64,000 nucleotides of DNA from Helichrysum umbraculigerum (taxonomy: Eukaryota > Streptophyta > Magnoliopsida > Asterales > Asteraceae): the NCBI GenBank assembly GCA_949592205.1, contig CATIUR010000003.1, positions 164,661,759 through 164,725,758 on the forward strand, read 5' to 3'. The position numbers and the translations under genes were made by a program. Shown piece by piece: positions 12,478 through 25,275 of this stretch. Positions within the stretch are counted from its first letter, which is position 1, and each line of letters opens with the position of its first letter. The notes below the pieces were generated by a model. It saw only the letters and a list, made by a program, of their open reading frames with translations. It was not told the origin of the DNA and ran no database searches.

Positions 12478-13225
12478 TTTGTTGTTGATTAACTTCTATA
12501 TTGATTTTCTTGTGTTTGGGTTTAATATGATTTTCTTGTGTCAAGGTTTAATACTGTTTTCTATATGCTTAATGTTGATTTTTATGCTAGCTCTCATCTT
12601 AGGGTTCAAGATTCTATTTGTTTGATCGATTAATAAACACTAGATGTTTGATTAAATGTCTAAATTAATAGAAAATAAATTTATGACATTGTGCTATATA
12701 TAGCTGCAAATTCACTTCAATTTCTAATTGGCTTGAAAAGTTTTCTCAACATAAATGAGTTTTTTATATAAAAGGCGAGAGCTATTTATGTAAATGGGTT
12801 TATCATAGTTAATATTGATCAAAAGAACATACTGAGATAAACCGTAAATTGCCTAACTTGGAAAAAGAATGACTATTGTAAAACCCTAATTTAAAAAAAA
12901 CCCTAATTTTTTTAAAAAAAAAACCCTAATTTTATGTAAAACCCGAAATTGGAAAAAGAATGATGGTTGATGAAAGATTGTTTACTGATACGGATCATAT
13001 TAATAAGAAAGAACCCTAATTGAAAAAAACCCTAATTTTATGTAAAACCCGAAATTGGAAAAAGAATGATGATTGATGAAAGATTGTTCATTGATACTAG
13101 ATAATATTAATTAGAAAGAACTCTAATTGAACCCTAATTGAAAAAAACCCTGATTTTTTCTTAAAAGAACCCTAATTTTGAACAAAACCCTAAACTGTAA
13201 ATAGATAAGAAATTACCTTTAGTTA
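12478..13225. other. Intergenic, with AACCCTAATT-rich sequence
   Basis: No gene seen. The second half is rich in AACCCTAATT and AAAAACCC stretches and includes the duplicated unit listed separately. Confidence 0.5.
12915..13135. repeat. Tandem duplication of a ~105-base unit
   Basis: The unit containing TATGTAAAACCCGAAATTGG, AAAGAATGATG.TTGATGAAAG and ATTGTT.A.TGATAC occurs twice in a row with a few differences, starting near 12924 and 13030. Confidence 0.75.
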
Positions 13226-13525
13226 CTACGATTGTGCCATCCATGCTGCGATCTTAGATGCTATCTTTTCTTGAATTATGTTGCCTAAACCCTCAAAATT
13301 GAGTAATTCTATCAAGAAATCTTTATATTCAGGGGAAGTCAACAACGCATATTTTTCCACCGGAATCTTCAAAGACTCGAACAGGTTTCGGATGTTGCCA
13401 TCGTCGGGTCCGACGATGGCGCCGGCGGCGTAACTACAGATTTGATTTTGTAATAGCGCTGTTTTTACAATGAAATTTAAGTATCTCCTTTTATTATTAT
13501 TGGAGGAGTCTAAATACGTATACAT
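13226..13525 (-). CDS. Unknown 99-codon frame, probably a terminal exon cut by a Helitron end
   Basis: I do not recognise this protein. The frame ends at 13226 with AAWMAQS and reads back through EYKDFLIELLNFEG, ESLKIPVEKYALL and AAGAIVGPDDGNI. Base composition in the middle (GCCGCCGGCGCC near 13421-13432) is far richer in GC than its surroundings, which favours real coding origin. The first ~14 codons lie across the Helitron-like 5' end at 13484, so the ATG at 13525 is probably not the original start. A terminal exon of a broken gene is the most likely reading. Confidence 0.4.
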   Translation of the reverse strand: MYTYLDSSNNNKRRYLNFIVKTALLQNQICSYAAGAIVGPDDGNIRNLFESLKIPVEKYALLTSPEYKDFLIELLNFEGLGNIIQEKIASKIAAWMAQS

Positions 13526-13780
13526 TTTGACTTTAGAATCGTTTGACCTAATCCTGCCCGTTAAATGAGTTAGTTAAATAAATCTCAATCACAGATTAAG
13601 GTTATCAGGATTGTTTACGTAATATGTCTGTTTTCATCATTTAATTTTACTATATTACCCCTCTTAAATATGTCGGTTGAGAAATATCAGCAACTTAATT
13701 TCAAAAAACTAATTTGAAATCCGAATTTTGAAATCTGAATTTCAAAATTTTTGAATTAAAATAAAAAGATTTTCTTAAAT
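13484..13780 (+). mobile_element. Helitron-like 5' end
   Basis: Begins TCTCCTTTTATTATTATTGG and continues with the same sequence blocks as the Helitron starts at 21731 and 22100 (TTTGACTTTAG, CTTAATCCT.CCGTTAA, GATTA.GATTATCAGGA, GTTTACGTAATATGT). Its 3' end was not found; a solo LTR at 14275 follows downstream. Confidence 0.5.
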
Positions 13781-14274
13781 AAATAAACCATATTATCCAC
13801 ATATATTCAAATTTTAATTTAATTTAAAAAACAATTTAAGATAAAAGAAAATAACAAAAGGATATTTAAAAGGAAAATGAAGGAATTATTCAAAATAGTA
13901 ACAAACCCTCACCTCATGCAACAAAAATCGGTGTAGCTCCCTAACAAACCTCACTGTATCTCGCCATCCCAACACGAATCGCCTGTTACTTTAATTTTCA
14001 AAAATCTAAATTAATTCACCGTCATTACCAGCCTACTTGATACCTTCAACAAAGATTCTAGGTTTCTTCTTCTCATTTCAGTTAATTTAATATTGTCACC
14101 AATTCATGCCCATCCTCATGCCATTCAATGGAGATTAAATTTTGAACCGATTCCATTCTTCAACTTAAATCCAAACTAATAATTGTCAGGTTACACGAAT
14201 TTTATACAAGTAAAATCATTTAATTACGATTATATAATTGATTTGATTTACTTTATGGTTTCTGATTTTGTTTG

Positions 14275-16958
14275 TGTGACACCCGATTAAAAAGGGACAA
14301 AATTAGCGGCCAATTTAAACTTTAAACCTTTGTACTTAGCACGAGATAGTACGAAAGTATTGGATATTATATATGTATTTATATATATATAACACATAAA
14401 TTATTTAATTGCGTACAAACAAAACTGAAAGAACGCGTAACCTTAAATACAGACGTTGGTGAAAAATATTTTTAAATAATGTATTATTAATGAGAATAAT
14501 AATTATTTACTCGACTTCAAATTTAAACATATTCTGTACACAGAAAACTTACCGTATGTTCTAAGTAAAACAAAGATACAATTTTATATCTCCGTAAAAA
14601 CATTTTTATAAAATATTTGAATTAAAAACATATACGATTATAATTTTAGAGATTTATCATTTTAAAAGATTATACTACTTTACGATCGGGTATGCAAACA
14701 CGGAGTGAAAATACCACCTAACCACAATTATTGGAGGCCTGTATACATGACCTCAATTATTTGATACACACACACGCACAAAGTCTCTGATCTCTCTCGC
14801 TCTCTTCTTCTCTCGGTTCAGATCATCACCATCAACAATAACAAACATAGCAGCAGGTGGTTATAATCATCATCATCTTCATCTTCTCCATCATCATCCT
14901 CACGGATCATCATCATTATCTTCAATTCGGTTCCCATCTTAATACGTAAGAAAACTCCACTTTTTCTTTGAGATTTCGAGTTTAAACTACATATATGATC
15001 ATGTATAAGTGTTCTATTGAGTTTGTTATGTCCAAAATCAAGTAGGAAAAACGTTTTGTAGATTAATTGCACGAACAGACCTGAACCAGGCCCACACCCA
15101 AACGGGTGGCTCAAGAGACCCGAACGGGTGGCTCAAGAGACCCGAACGGGTGTGTGCAATATACCTGGACGGGTATGAAGCCTCACCCGGACGGGTGACA
15201 TGCTTCCAACCCACTATATTTTGTAGTTTTGTAGTCCTCTGAGTCACGGTCGTTTGGGCAGCTTGATCGCCTAAATCCGAGGTCGTATGAGAGAGATATG
15301 GCCAAAACGGTGCAACATAGTCAAATCAGCAAAATGCACCATCTTTTCATATTTTCTTCCTCAATCTTTAACATTAACACATGAGATCAATTTCAAGCTA
15401 AATAAGTATCTAAAGTTCATGAAATCAACTAGAAACAAGTACAAAAATTGTATTTTGAAATATGATTTCACTTCCGTCACCAACGGGCCGTACACTTTTA
15501 CAAATTACAAACTTAATTGGATTTCAAACATATAAACGTAAACACTAGTCGAATGCGTTGAACATAACTAATAAAGTGAACAATTATACGAATGATTTAC
15601 TAAACAGCCACTTACAAATATATAATCTCGCATGTTTAGGGTACTAGGAAGTTACACTTGGTACACGCGCGCACATTTAGGATTGCTTGCTCTTCAGGTG
15701 AGTCTCACAGCCCCTTTTTACTGTTTTTACTATTTTGTGGGAGATGCATTACTTGTTTACTGAAATTACTTGTTTTACTTGAATACATGTATAAATGTAT
15801 TGATTTCCTACTTGTACTTATTGTGTTACAAACTTATAAAGAAAATACTTTACTGATTTACAAACTTACCGATTTCTACTTTACTACCTTACGGGTTTAA
15901 TACTTTACGGAGTTACTACTCCACAAACTTACCACTTTACCGATGTACTACTGTATTACTGTACAAACTTAGTGACTTACTGTTTTACTATGATACTGAT
16001 ACTTTACTACTTTACAAACGAAGTGAGCCATTGTTTTACTACGTACTGATTTACTACCTTGCCACTGTACAAACTTAGCAACTAACTGCTTTACTACTTA
16101 CCGATATACCGAATTGCATGAGTTTCCGTTTAATCCAATGAAGTCCTCTGAATCATAGTTGTTAGCTATGGGATAAGCGCGAGTTTTAGTATATGGATCC
16201 ATATGGGACTGACAATCCCCGCTCAGGGTGGTAGCGCCACCACGAAACGTACTCGTATAAATGGGCGTTTTCTACTCGTTTCATATGAGTGTTTTTGGAT
16301 TAGCACTCACGAGGGGCACAATTATGTACGTTAAGCTTCGACTATGATGGCTCATGGCAGACCCTACTTACTGAATTACATTTGCGTAATTGATACCTAC
16401 TTACCTGTGTATAATTGATACTTACTTACCTAATTACCTGTGTGTAATTGATACTTACTTACCGAATTACTTGCGCGTAATTGTTACCTACTTACTCCAT
16501 TACATTGTGAAATTGTAGCTCACTATTATACTTACTAATGACATGATTTACTTACTGATGTTGTACTAAAATTTCTATAACTATTCATTACAAACCTGTG
16601 AGATTCACCAACCTTTTGGTTGACGCTTTTAGTGATGCATTCTCAGGTACTCAGCGTCAGTAGTGACGGCCCGCAGGATAAGCTAAGCTAGTGCGAGTCG
16701 CATGCATACACCTTATGAAGATTTTACTTGCATTATCTTTTGTACTTTGGTTATGTACTTAAAATCCTCATAATCAATTTGCGAACTCGCTGTTGATGTA
16801 TACTTATGACTTAAAACCTTGTACTATTTTTGATAATGTAATGTATTTTTCTAAAAACGTCTCATTTAGAGTCGTTTGCTATTTAATCTTGGTGTTTGAT
16901 ATTTGATTAGTAGCACCCCAAACTCGCTTCCGCAAAGTATTAAATTGGGGGTGTTACA
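14275..16958 (+). mobile_element. Solo LTR, family A (copy A1)
   Basis: A 2684-base LTR, TGTGACACCCG...GGGGGTGTTACA, flanked by GTTTG at 14270-14274 and 16959-16963. No internal region or second LTR. The flanking host sequence shows a ~90-base near-repeat after the insertion (ATAATTGATTTGRTTTACTT near 14232 and 17011). A TATA-like stretch lies in the loop of an inverted repeat at 14725-14763. Confidence 0.9.
15096..15196. repeat. Array of short palindromes inside LTR A1
   Basis: Five near-palindromes ACCCGNNCGGGT (ACCCAAACGGGT, ACCCGAACGGGT twice, ACCTGGACGGGT, ACCCGGACGGGT) at 0.82-0.92 kb from the LTR start. Confidence 0.9.
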
Positions 16959-16963
16959 GTTTG

Positions 16964-18918
16964 CATGTATATGAAGGTAGTTGATTGAAGCAAATTGAGT
17001 GATTATTATATAATTGATTTGGTTTACTTTATGGTTTCTAATTTTGTTTACATGTATGTGTAGGTAGTTGATTAGAGCAAATTGAGTGATAATGTTATGA
17101 ATGATATTCAACAGGTGATATACTATTTCTTAATTTTTAATGTTGAGAAATGTTGATTCTTACTTGACGTTGTTTTGGTATAACATATCTGATTGATTGC
17201 TTATGTTGGATATAACATTGGTTTAATCTTTTGGTTTCCAACTCAGTTGAATCATGATTATTATATTAGGATTTGTATCTGATCTTAAATTGTGTCGGTT
17301 GAAAATGCTACCGAATTCATTATCTAATATTCTCTATGTTTGACAGGCTAGGAATGTACTGAATTCATTATCTGATGTGCTACATGTTTGATAGGCAAGG
17401 AATGGCTCGATCAATTGATGGTTTTGGGCCAACACAGAAAACAAGAAGTACCTCATACACTTCATAACTATTTTTAATATTATTAGATTTGATTATGCAT
17501 ATGGGTGATCTCAAGTTGCTTAATATTTCAGAAAAGTTCTCATGTGCTAAATTTTTTAATTTTTGCAGATGATGACCCTAAAAAGTATATTTTTTTAGTG
17601 CAGGTCTGGTTAGGCTAGGCTGGGTTGACTCGCTTACAAAATATATTATGTTACAATAAAGGCTGCTTTTTTGAATATAATGACTTTGGATGTAGGCATT
17701 ATATACATGGTGAACGACATTCGACTATTTGACCTATTCCCTTTTTATGTCACTTTTCTTACCGGTTTGAGTAGTTACAATTTTAACGTATTTCAAATCA
17801 GTCCTTAATTAGCCTCTATAATTGCACAATAAGTCTCAGGAATAGGCAATTGTTGTAATATGGGCCACTTAAAAGTAGCATTGATTGTTTTTCTTGAGTG
17901 GAAGGCACGCAGACTTCAAGTCTTGAAGAGGCATGTTGTTCCCTTGGTGAAAAGCTGCAGAAGTAATTCATATGTCCCGGTTGTCAATATGACAATGCAG
18001 AAATGTAGGGTGGAATTCTTCAGACAAGTTCATGAACCTAAGTAGCTAACTTCTTGCAAGTCTTTTGAGTTACTGTTATATGAAGTGCATTTTAGTTAGA
18101 TTGTCAAAAAAATTCACGAGGAAGTCAGTTTAAATGTGATTGTTGCTAACTTATCTATACCGTTGATATCTAATTAGGAAGTTTAATCAAGAGCCAAAAC
18201 TTCTTAATAGTATCCTCTTTGGTAATCATTATTTGTTATGGTTCTATTCCACCACTTTATCTATTTCAGTATATTGTAGTAGTGTGCATCTGATTATCTG
18301 ATGTTGTATAAAATCTTCACATCTATGCATTTGAGAAATTGACTTTCAAAAATCATAGCTTATTTAATCATTGGTGTATATATTAAATTCTGCTATACTA
18401 ATTTATCAAAATAATGATCATTAAACTGCAAGTGTTCTTATTATATTGGTATGTATACTCTTAATATACTTATTAATTAAATGATGAATCTTAAATGGGG
18501 ACTGTTTTCTAATAGTTGTGGTGCATTATTCAAATCAAACAAGATAGTGTATTGGTTAGCCCCAAAGTCCAACTACTTTGAGATTTTATGCAAACCAACT
18601 GCTTAATCATATGCCACAAACCTAGAGTTGTTATAGTCTTAATACATTCTGGAATCTAGCCTATGGATGGCTAAGAAGCATAAGGTTGACTAACATATAG
18701 ATTTGAAAGCTGATTGCGTTGCTTATACGCGTGTTGAACCGTTGATTGTGTGCTGATCGAGTCTGTGCTGTTTGCTCTCTGATTAAATGATTGAATGCTT
18801 GCTGATCAAGTGCATATCTAGCTCTATACTTAAAGTGTTTTGGATTTTTGCAATCAACCCATTTATGTTGGAATTTTCATTATCTGTAATATCATATAAT
18901 AGAAATCCATTTAAAATA
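16964..18918. other. Intergenic, no gene established
   Basis: AT-rich sequence. A 48-base tandem duplication occurs near 17310-17405 (CCGAATTCATTATCT / CTGAATTCATTATCT, each followed by a TGTTTGA.AGGC.AGGAATG). A 61-codon frame at 17860-18045 has no recognisable domain and is not called. Confidence 0.5.
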
Positions 18919-19116
18919 CTTCCTCCGTTCCAAATCTATAGTCCATCTTTCCATTTTGGGATGTCCCAAATTTATTGTCCATTTGTACTTTTCAACCAAT
19001 CAAAATATTTGTATGTGGTGAGAGATTAAATCTTATTGGTTGTAGAGTACAACCAGTACACTTTTCTTAAAGTGCGTGTTTTTTGTCTGTGGACAATAAA
19101 AATGGGATGGAGGGAG
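18919..19116. mobile_element. Stowaway-type MITE
   Basis: 198 bases with ends CTTCCTCCGTTCC and GGATGGAGGGAG, the classic Stowaway/Tc1-mariner terminal repeat, with TA on each side (18917-18918 and 19117-19118). The arms fold back (CTATAGTCCATC / GTCTGTGGACAA). Confidence 0.85.
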
Positions 19117-19118
19117 TA

Positions 19119-20122
19119 TTAATCAACATTCTCGATGGTCTTTATTGTTGTACGTTTGGTGGTTTGCACGAAATATATGTCCTTCCATGAAAACACCTAG
19201 GTTTGGTTGGCAGTTTAACAGGAGTTTCCCTATTTATATAGCTTTGTCACAACAGGTTTTAGGGCATCAACTAAAAGAATTAGTTCACAGGACTATAAAA
19301 CTTTGAAACTAACATGATTTGGCAGCCAAGAAGTTCATTATAAAGAAGAAGAAGAAATGAAAAAAGTTTGGTGATATAAGATCCTACTTCAAATGCAGCT
19401 TATTAAGACTGACACTTAGTCTCATCATAAACTTCCTTCCCTCTTCCCATCTCAGATATTAGCAAATCTAATTGCATGTGGCTTTGTTTTGTGTGTTCTT
19501 TTATCGCCACTAAAACATTGCTGATGTACGCAGATTGGGGGACTGAATTGAAAATATACATGGAAAAAAGGAAAATACCATCAAAAAAGAGATACTGTAC
19601 ACAGTAAGCTAAAATTGCTCCTCTGTGTGGTCTGTAAGTCACTTTGAATTTCTGCAATTTTGTTGTTTATTAGGTACCGGTACATAATTGTAGTTCGAAT
19701 CTTCTGTTTGAATTCTAATAGTTTCGGTAATGCATTACTAATGACTTGGAAGACAAGTTCGACAGTAAAGTCTTCAATTTCCAAAACATTTCCAAAATGG
19801 AAGTCTAATTCGCATTGGAATGTCTCAATGAATGTGTCCAAGTCTCATAATCATATCATATAATTAACGTCTGATTATGTTATTGTTTGTTGCGCTTTAA
19901 ATAAATGAAAGTTCTTGATAACAGACTAGGTATCCATGATATTATTTTAGGGAGCAAATACTGGGACTATGGGTTGATGTATCAACATAGGTATTATTTG
20001 CGTACAAGTTGTGACAGATCGAGGTAGCATTTGTTGTCAAACTTTATAGTTTTCTTAGTAACTTAAATGATGTGTCATATTGGAGGGGGGGGGGGGGGGG
20101 GGGGGTGGTGGTTATAGAAGCC
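19119..20122. other. Intergenic with a 21-G run
   Basis: No gene seen. A run of 21 G residues lies at 20085-20105, just before the hAT-like MITE. Overlapping short frames at 19403-19863 show no domain. Confidence 0.5.
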
Positions 20123-20130
20123 CTTCATAA

Positions 20131-20585
20131 TAGGGGTGTTCAGTATTTGGTTTGAACCCGTTTAACCCGAAAACCGAACCGAATAAAAACCGAAAAAAAC
20201 CGAACCGAATTTTGAAAACGGTTTTTGGATCGATAAAACCGAATTCGAATTCGGTTTTCGGTTCGGTTTTCGGTTTTAAAAAATTTGAATTCGGTTTAAC
20301 CGAAAACCGAATTCAAAACCGAATTCATAAAAATAATATTATTTTTTTGGTTTTTCGGTTCGGTTTTTATGTTCGGTTTTTCGGTTTTTTTGTACGGTTT
20401 TCAGTTTTTTTTAAAGTTTTTCGGGTTTTTGTTCGAATTCGGTTTTTTCGGTTTTAACCGAAACCGAATTCGAATTCGGTTTTCGGTTTTCGGTTTGAAT
20501 TCGGTGTTCGGTTCGGTTTTCGGTTTTGCCCAAAAAAATTTCAAAACCGAATAAACCGAGGAAACCGAACCGATGAACACCCCTA
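20131..20585. mobile_element. hAT-like MITE with low-complexity interior
   Basis: 455 bases, TAGGGGTGTTCA...TGAACACCCCTA, with CTTCATAA repeated exactly at 20123-20130 and 20586-20593 (8-base duplication, typical of hAT). The interior is made almost wholly of variants of TTCGGTTTTCGGTT and its complement, so long frames in it are accidental. Confidence 0.9.
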
Positions 20586-20593
20586 CTTCATAA

Positions 20594-21730
20594 TATAGTG
20601 TTGCCAAAAAAGACTAACCCATGTGTTTTTCAGATGACGCAAAAATGTATCTTATATATTGTTTTTATAATGGTACTTATTTCTATATTAATAATCATGT
20701 TTTAGCTGTACTAACATTAGATTTTGTTGTCCAGATGGTACCACTTGGATGAATTACTGGAGCAATGCATTTGTAATGTCCATTTAAAGGAACTCCACAC
20801 CTAGCTTGATTAAATTACCAATCTATATATTCATGTTTGTTCTACTTTTTTTATCGTTTCGACATACCTTTGCAACATGTTTTCTTATAATCGGGTAAGT
20901 AAGTCCAAAACTCCACATATATTATGTTTATTATATATTTTTATTGAGATTTAGCTATCCATCGGACGGGTATGAAAGGTTAATCATGTTTCTTTAGTAG
21001 TTTGCTCTTTAAAAATTTTCGCATTTCATATACTGAGTCTCCTGGCAAAGCTTGATAAAGTAGATCAAGCATTATGCTTTACCTTTGGAAGTAGCCTCAG
21101 TCAGTCGTTTAGTAGAAAGTCGGTAAATTAAAACAAAACTTTACGTCTCTTTGTTTACACTATACTATTAATGTTACTCTGAGCTACGTTTATTTTTATT
21201 ATTAATATTAATAATTTCCATGTTCTCTTGCAGGGCTGATTCGAATCATAAGATAACTCTTGAGTACCGGGTTCTCCTCCGTGGGTTCTCGAGTACTAGG
21301 GTTTGTTGTTTTTATGTTATTTATATTGCTTGTGGCTTTTCCATACACGGAGGATCAATATTTTCTTTAACTACATAAATTTTTTTGTATTGGATCATGA
21401 TGTATATGCTAATATTTAAGAAATTATTTTATGCTCAATAAGTTATTGGTTGATGATTTATATTATATAAAAGTCTGTTATTTGACTTCAAATTTTTAGT
21501 AAATTTTTAGTTCAACAATTTACAAAATTAAATGTCGAAATTCGCGTTGTTGCAGGTCTTCACCTAATGATACAACACTATCATCTTATAAAAATATGGG
21601 AAATGTTATTGACAGCCCTTAGGGCTGTCAATAAGAATCCCTTGAACTTATTAAACTCAATCTTTTCTTTATTATAAAATATCATAATTAATAATTAATA
21701 CATTATATATAAAAGGAAAGTTTCAGCGAA
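20594..21730. other. Intergenic, nothing recognised apart from a short hairpin
   Basis: AT-rich sequence without a gene. It holds a perfect 13-base inverted repeat with a 3-base loop at 21606-21634 (TTATTGACAGCCC / GGGCTGTCAATAA). Confidence 0.5.
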
Positions 21731-22560
21731 TCTCTTTTTACTATTATTGGAGGAGGTAAATTACGTAATCAATTTGACTTTAATGCTAGATTGACTTAAT
21801 CCTTCCAGTTAATTAATTTAGTTAAATTAATCTAGACCGCTGATTAAGATTATCAGGAATGTTTACGTAATATGTTTGTTTCTGATTAGTAATTTTACTG
21901 GACTACCCCTTATTTATAATAAATCGGTTGCGAAATTTCAGGAATCAAATTACGAAATTTAAGTTTTGAATCGGTTGCGAAATTTCAGGAATCAAATTAC
22001 GAAATTTAAATTTTGAATTTTTCACAATTATCCACATATTTTGATATTTTGATGCTGACTTTCAAAATACGAATTGTTAGAATATATAAAATTAGGTAAT
22101 CTCCTTTAACTATTATTGGAGGAGGTAAATTACGTAATCAATTTGACTTTAGGCTAGATTGACTTAATCCTTCCCGTTAATTAATTTAGTTAAATTAATC
22201 TATACCGTTGATTAAGATTATCAGGAATGTTTACGTAATATGTTAGTTTTTGACTAGTAATTTTACTGGACTACCCCTTATTTATAACAAATCGGTTGCG
22301 AAATTTCAGGAATCAAATTACAAAATTTAAATTTTGAATCGGTTGCGAAATTTAGGAATCAAATCACGACATTTAAAATTTGAATCGGTTGCGAAATTTC
22401 AGGAATCAAATTACGAAATTTAAATTTTGAATCGGTTGCGAAATTTCAGGAATCAAATTACGAAATTTAAATTTTGAATTTTCCACAATTATCCACATAT
22501 TTTGATATTTTGATGCTGACTTTCAAAATTCGAATTGTTAGAATATATAAAGTATAAAAA
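21731..22560 (+). repeat. Tandem duplicated Helitron 5' block
   Basis: Two successive copies of a ~370-base block start at 21731 and 22100. Inside each, a ~48-base unit (AATCGGTTGCGAAATTTCAG, then GAATCAAATTACGAAATTTAA) is repeated, twice in the first block and about four times in the second. Confidence 0.85.
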
Positions 22561-22682
22561 TAGGTAGTTACGTAATTATTATAAGAAATCCCCATTTTTG
22601 CTCGCTGACTTTCAACGACCGAACTTTTAGAATATATAAAAATAAAAATATAAACGAGAGAGTGAAAAATATATGATATTAA

Positions 22683-25275
22683 TGTGACACCTGGTCAATA
22701 AGGGCAAATTTTCACGCCAAATTTAAACTTTTAATTCGCGTATTATATACGCGTTTATACCAAAGTATTCAAGTCTTATATATATATAATTATAAATATA
22801 ACATAAAACGATTGTTTCGAATCACATATAAATAAATCTGAGAGCGCGCAGAACAACAAACACGGACGTTGGTGCAAAAAAATTCTAAATAATATATTAT
22901 TGTTGAAAATAAAAATTATTTACTCAGAAAATATTTAAACATATTTTTGTACGACTGAAACCACGAGAAAACTATCCGTGTATCCAAAGTAAAACACAAT
23001 TATATTTTTATAACTCAACTAAAGTATTTTTATAAAATACTTCGATTAAAAGTTTATTCGAAACCATATTTAGAGATTTATCGTTTGAAATATTATACTA
23101 CTTCACGAATGGGTATACGAACACGGAGCGAAAATACCCACTAGCTTCAATTATTGGAGCCGGCTATAACCAACCGACCTCAATAATTGAATCAAAACAT
23201 ACGCACACACACATATCTATCTATCTATCCCTCTGCTCTCTGCTCTCTCCCTCGATCATCATCATCCTTGGACATCAACACCAACAAGAACAAGCAGCAA
23301 CAGCAGCACCTCATCATCATCTTCTCCATCATCATCATCCTCACGGTTCATCATCATCATCAGGCCATCATTTCGAATCCATGAGCTACCATAGCTTCCT
23401 TTTTATTTCGAGTTTATAATGTATTTACTAGCACATATTAGTGATACAAACGATTATTATGCTTTTGAAATTTGGATTAAAATTGGTTTCTGCGAATTAC
23501 CTGCTCGAAACAAACCTAGGAATTGAGTGACCCGATCGGGTGGATCAACCAACCCGGACAGGTGGGTCACCCTAACCCGGACGGGTGGGTCACCCTAACC
23601 CGGACGGGTGGGACCCTAACACAGGCCCAGACCGACTGTTTCGCAATGTAACCCGGCCGTTCCACTTTTGTTCCAACTAGTTGTATGGTATCGCTAAAAT
23701 GATGAAACATATAACTCGTTTTTACACAAGTAGCGAACTTATACAAACACGAATATTTATATACAATTCGATACTCAAGCATACGACGAATGCTTTTAAG
23801 AAAACAAACCAAATTATATTTTGGAATATAATTTCAAATTGTTACCAACGGGCCGTACTCGATTTACAAACTTTGAACTTAAACAGTTAACGAATACTTT
23901 GGACATAACTAATCGAGTGAACACTAATATGGATGATGTAGCTAGACGTACATTTACTCATTAATAATCTCACGTGTTTAGGACACTAGGAGGTTACTAT
24001 TGGGATCCCACGCGCGTTTAAGAACGCTAGCACCCAAAGGTGAGTTTCATAGACTCATTTTTAAACTGTTTTTACTGTTTTTGGGGTGAGAATGCATGCA
24101 CGCTGTTTTCATAAAATTTGTTTTATGAAACGAATATTGTAAATTGTTTTTACAACGGTTTATTCTATATATACGTTTAGGATCCTTAAACTTATAACTG
24201 GATAAGTTTCATATACAAGAACTATTAACAGTATAGGAAGCCTCGTAGGCTCTTACTTAGTATTACAAGAATAGTAGATTGCTCTAGACTATGGTACAAG
24301 AACACAAGACAACAATAGACTGCCTTTTAAGGATACAAGAATACTCGAGGTCAAAATACAAGAACACTATGAATAAAAATACAAGAAACGCATTTAGATA
24401 CAAGACGCTAGATTACAAGGACCTAGATTTCAAGGACTCAAGAAACTAAGATACAAGAAACAAGATTTTCAAGAAACAAGAACTTTATGTGCAAGAACCT
24501 TATGTGCAAGATCAAGAACCATACGTGCAAGAAACAAGAACTTATGTGCAAGATCAAGAACTCAAGAATTCAAGAATGCAAGAAACTTTGTGTGTTTTAT
24601 TATTTGCATTATGTGTTTTATTAAATGTGATTTATTTGTTTGCTAGTACTGTTGTGTGCACTCTCTAGATCAAGAAACTAGAAACAAGAACTCAAGAATT
24701 CAAGAGACTAGAACTCAAGAACCTAAGGAATTAGAAACTATAACAGAATCAAGAACGCTAGGAAATAGAAACTAGAACTCTAGAACTCGAGAACTCAAGA
24801 AACTATAAAATAAGAAAACTATTTTTGGTTTATACCATTAAACAAGACTTTTGTTAACACTCTCACAGGTTTTACGAACGTATGACTTTCATACGTTACA
24901 ACTTACTTCGTGACTTACGTCACACAACATACTGTTCTCCTAACAAACCTATGAACTCACCAGCTTTATAGCTGACTGTTTTAGTGCACATTCTCAGGTA
25001 AAAGAAGACAGTAGGATTGGCCCACAGGATCCTAGCTCGAGTCGCATACTTTCAACAAATGGATTTTTATTGCATTGCTTTTGTACTACTAAAAATGTAA
25101 TGAAATCATTTTTGCGAACTCGCAACATTGTATACAACTTTATTTTGGTTATGTGATAACTGTTTTCAAACGTCTCATTTAGAGGTCGTTTGCTTGTAAT
25201 TATGTGTTGTGATTATCGGATTGGTCACGCCCCAACCCGAACCGCTTCCGCACACGATAATTCGGGGGTGTGACA
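22683..25275 (+). mobile_element. Solo LTR, family A (copy A2)
   Basis: 2593 bases, TGTGACACCTGG...GGGGGTGTGACA, with ATTAA at 22678-22682 and 25276-25280. No internal region. An 18-base inverted repeat at 23146-23163 / 23174-23191 (15 of 18 paired) has CTATAACCAA as its loop. The middle (24360-24800) is a long stretch of AACAAGAACT-type simple repeats. Confidence 0.92.
23530..23609. repeat. Array of short palindromes inside LTR A2
   Basis: Four units ACCCGNNCGGGT (ACCCGATCGGGT, ACCCGGACAGGT, ACCCGGACGGGT twice) at 0.85-0.93 kb from the LTR start, the same place and motif as in LTR A1. Confidence 0.9.

Noticed and set aside
17860..18045. 61-codon frame (MGHLKVALIVFLEW...)
   Set aside because: Too short, with no splice context or domain; not called.
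20152..20607. Several overlapping frames up to 101 codons rich in F, G, N and R
   Set aside because: Made of the TTCGGTTTT repeat within a hAT-like MITE; no coding character.
24360..24830. CRISPR-like array of CAAGAACT repeats
   Set aside because: Irregular simple repeats within LTR A2 in a plant genome, with no constant repeat or spacer length.
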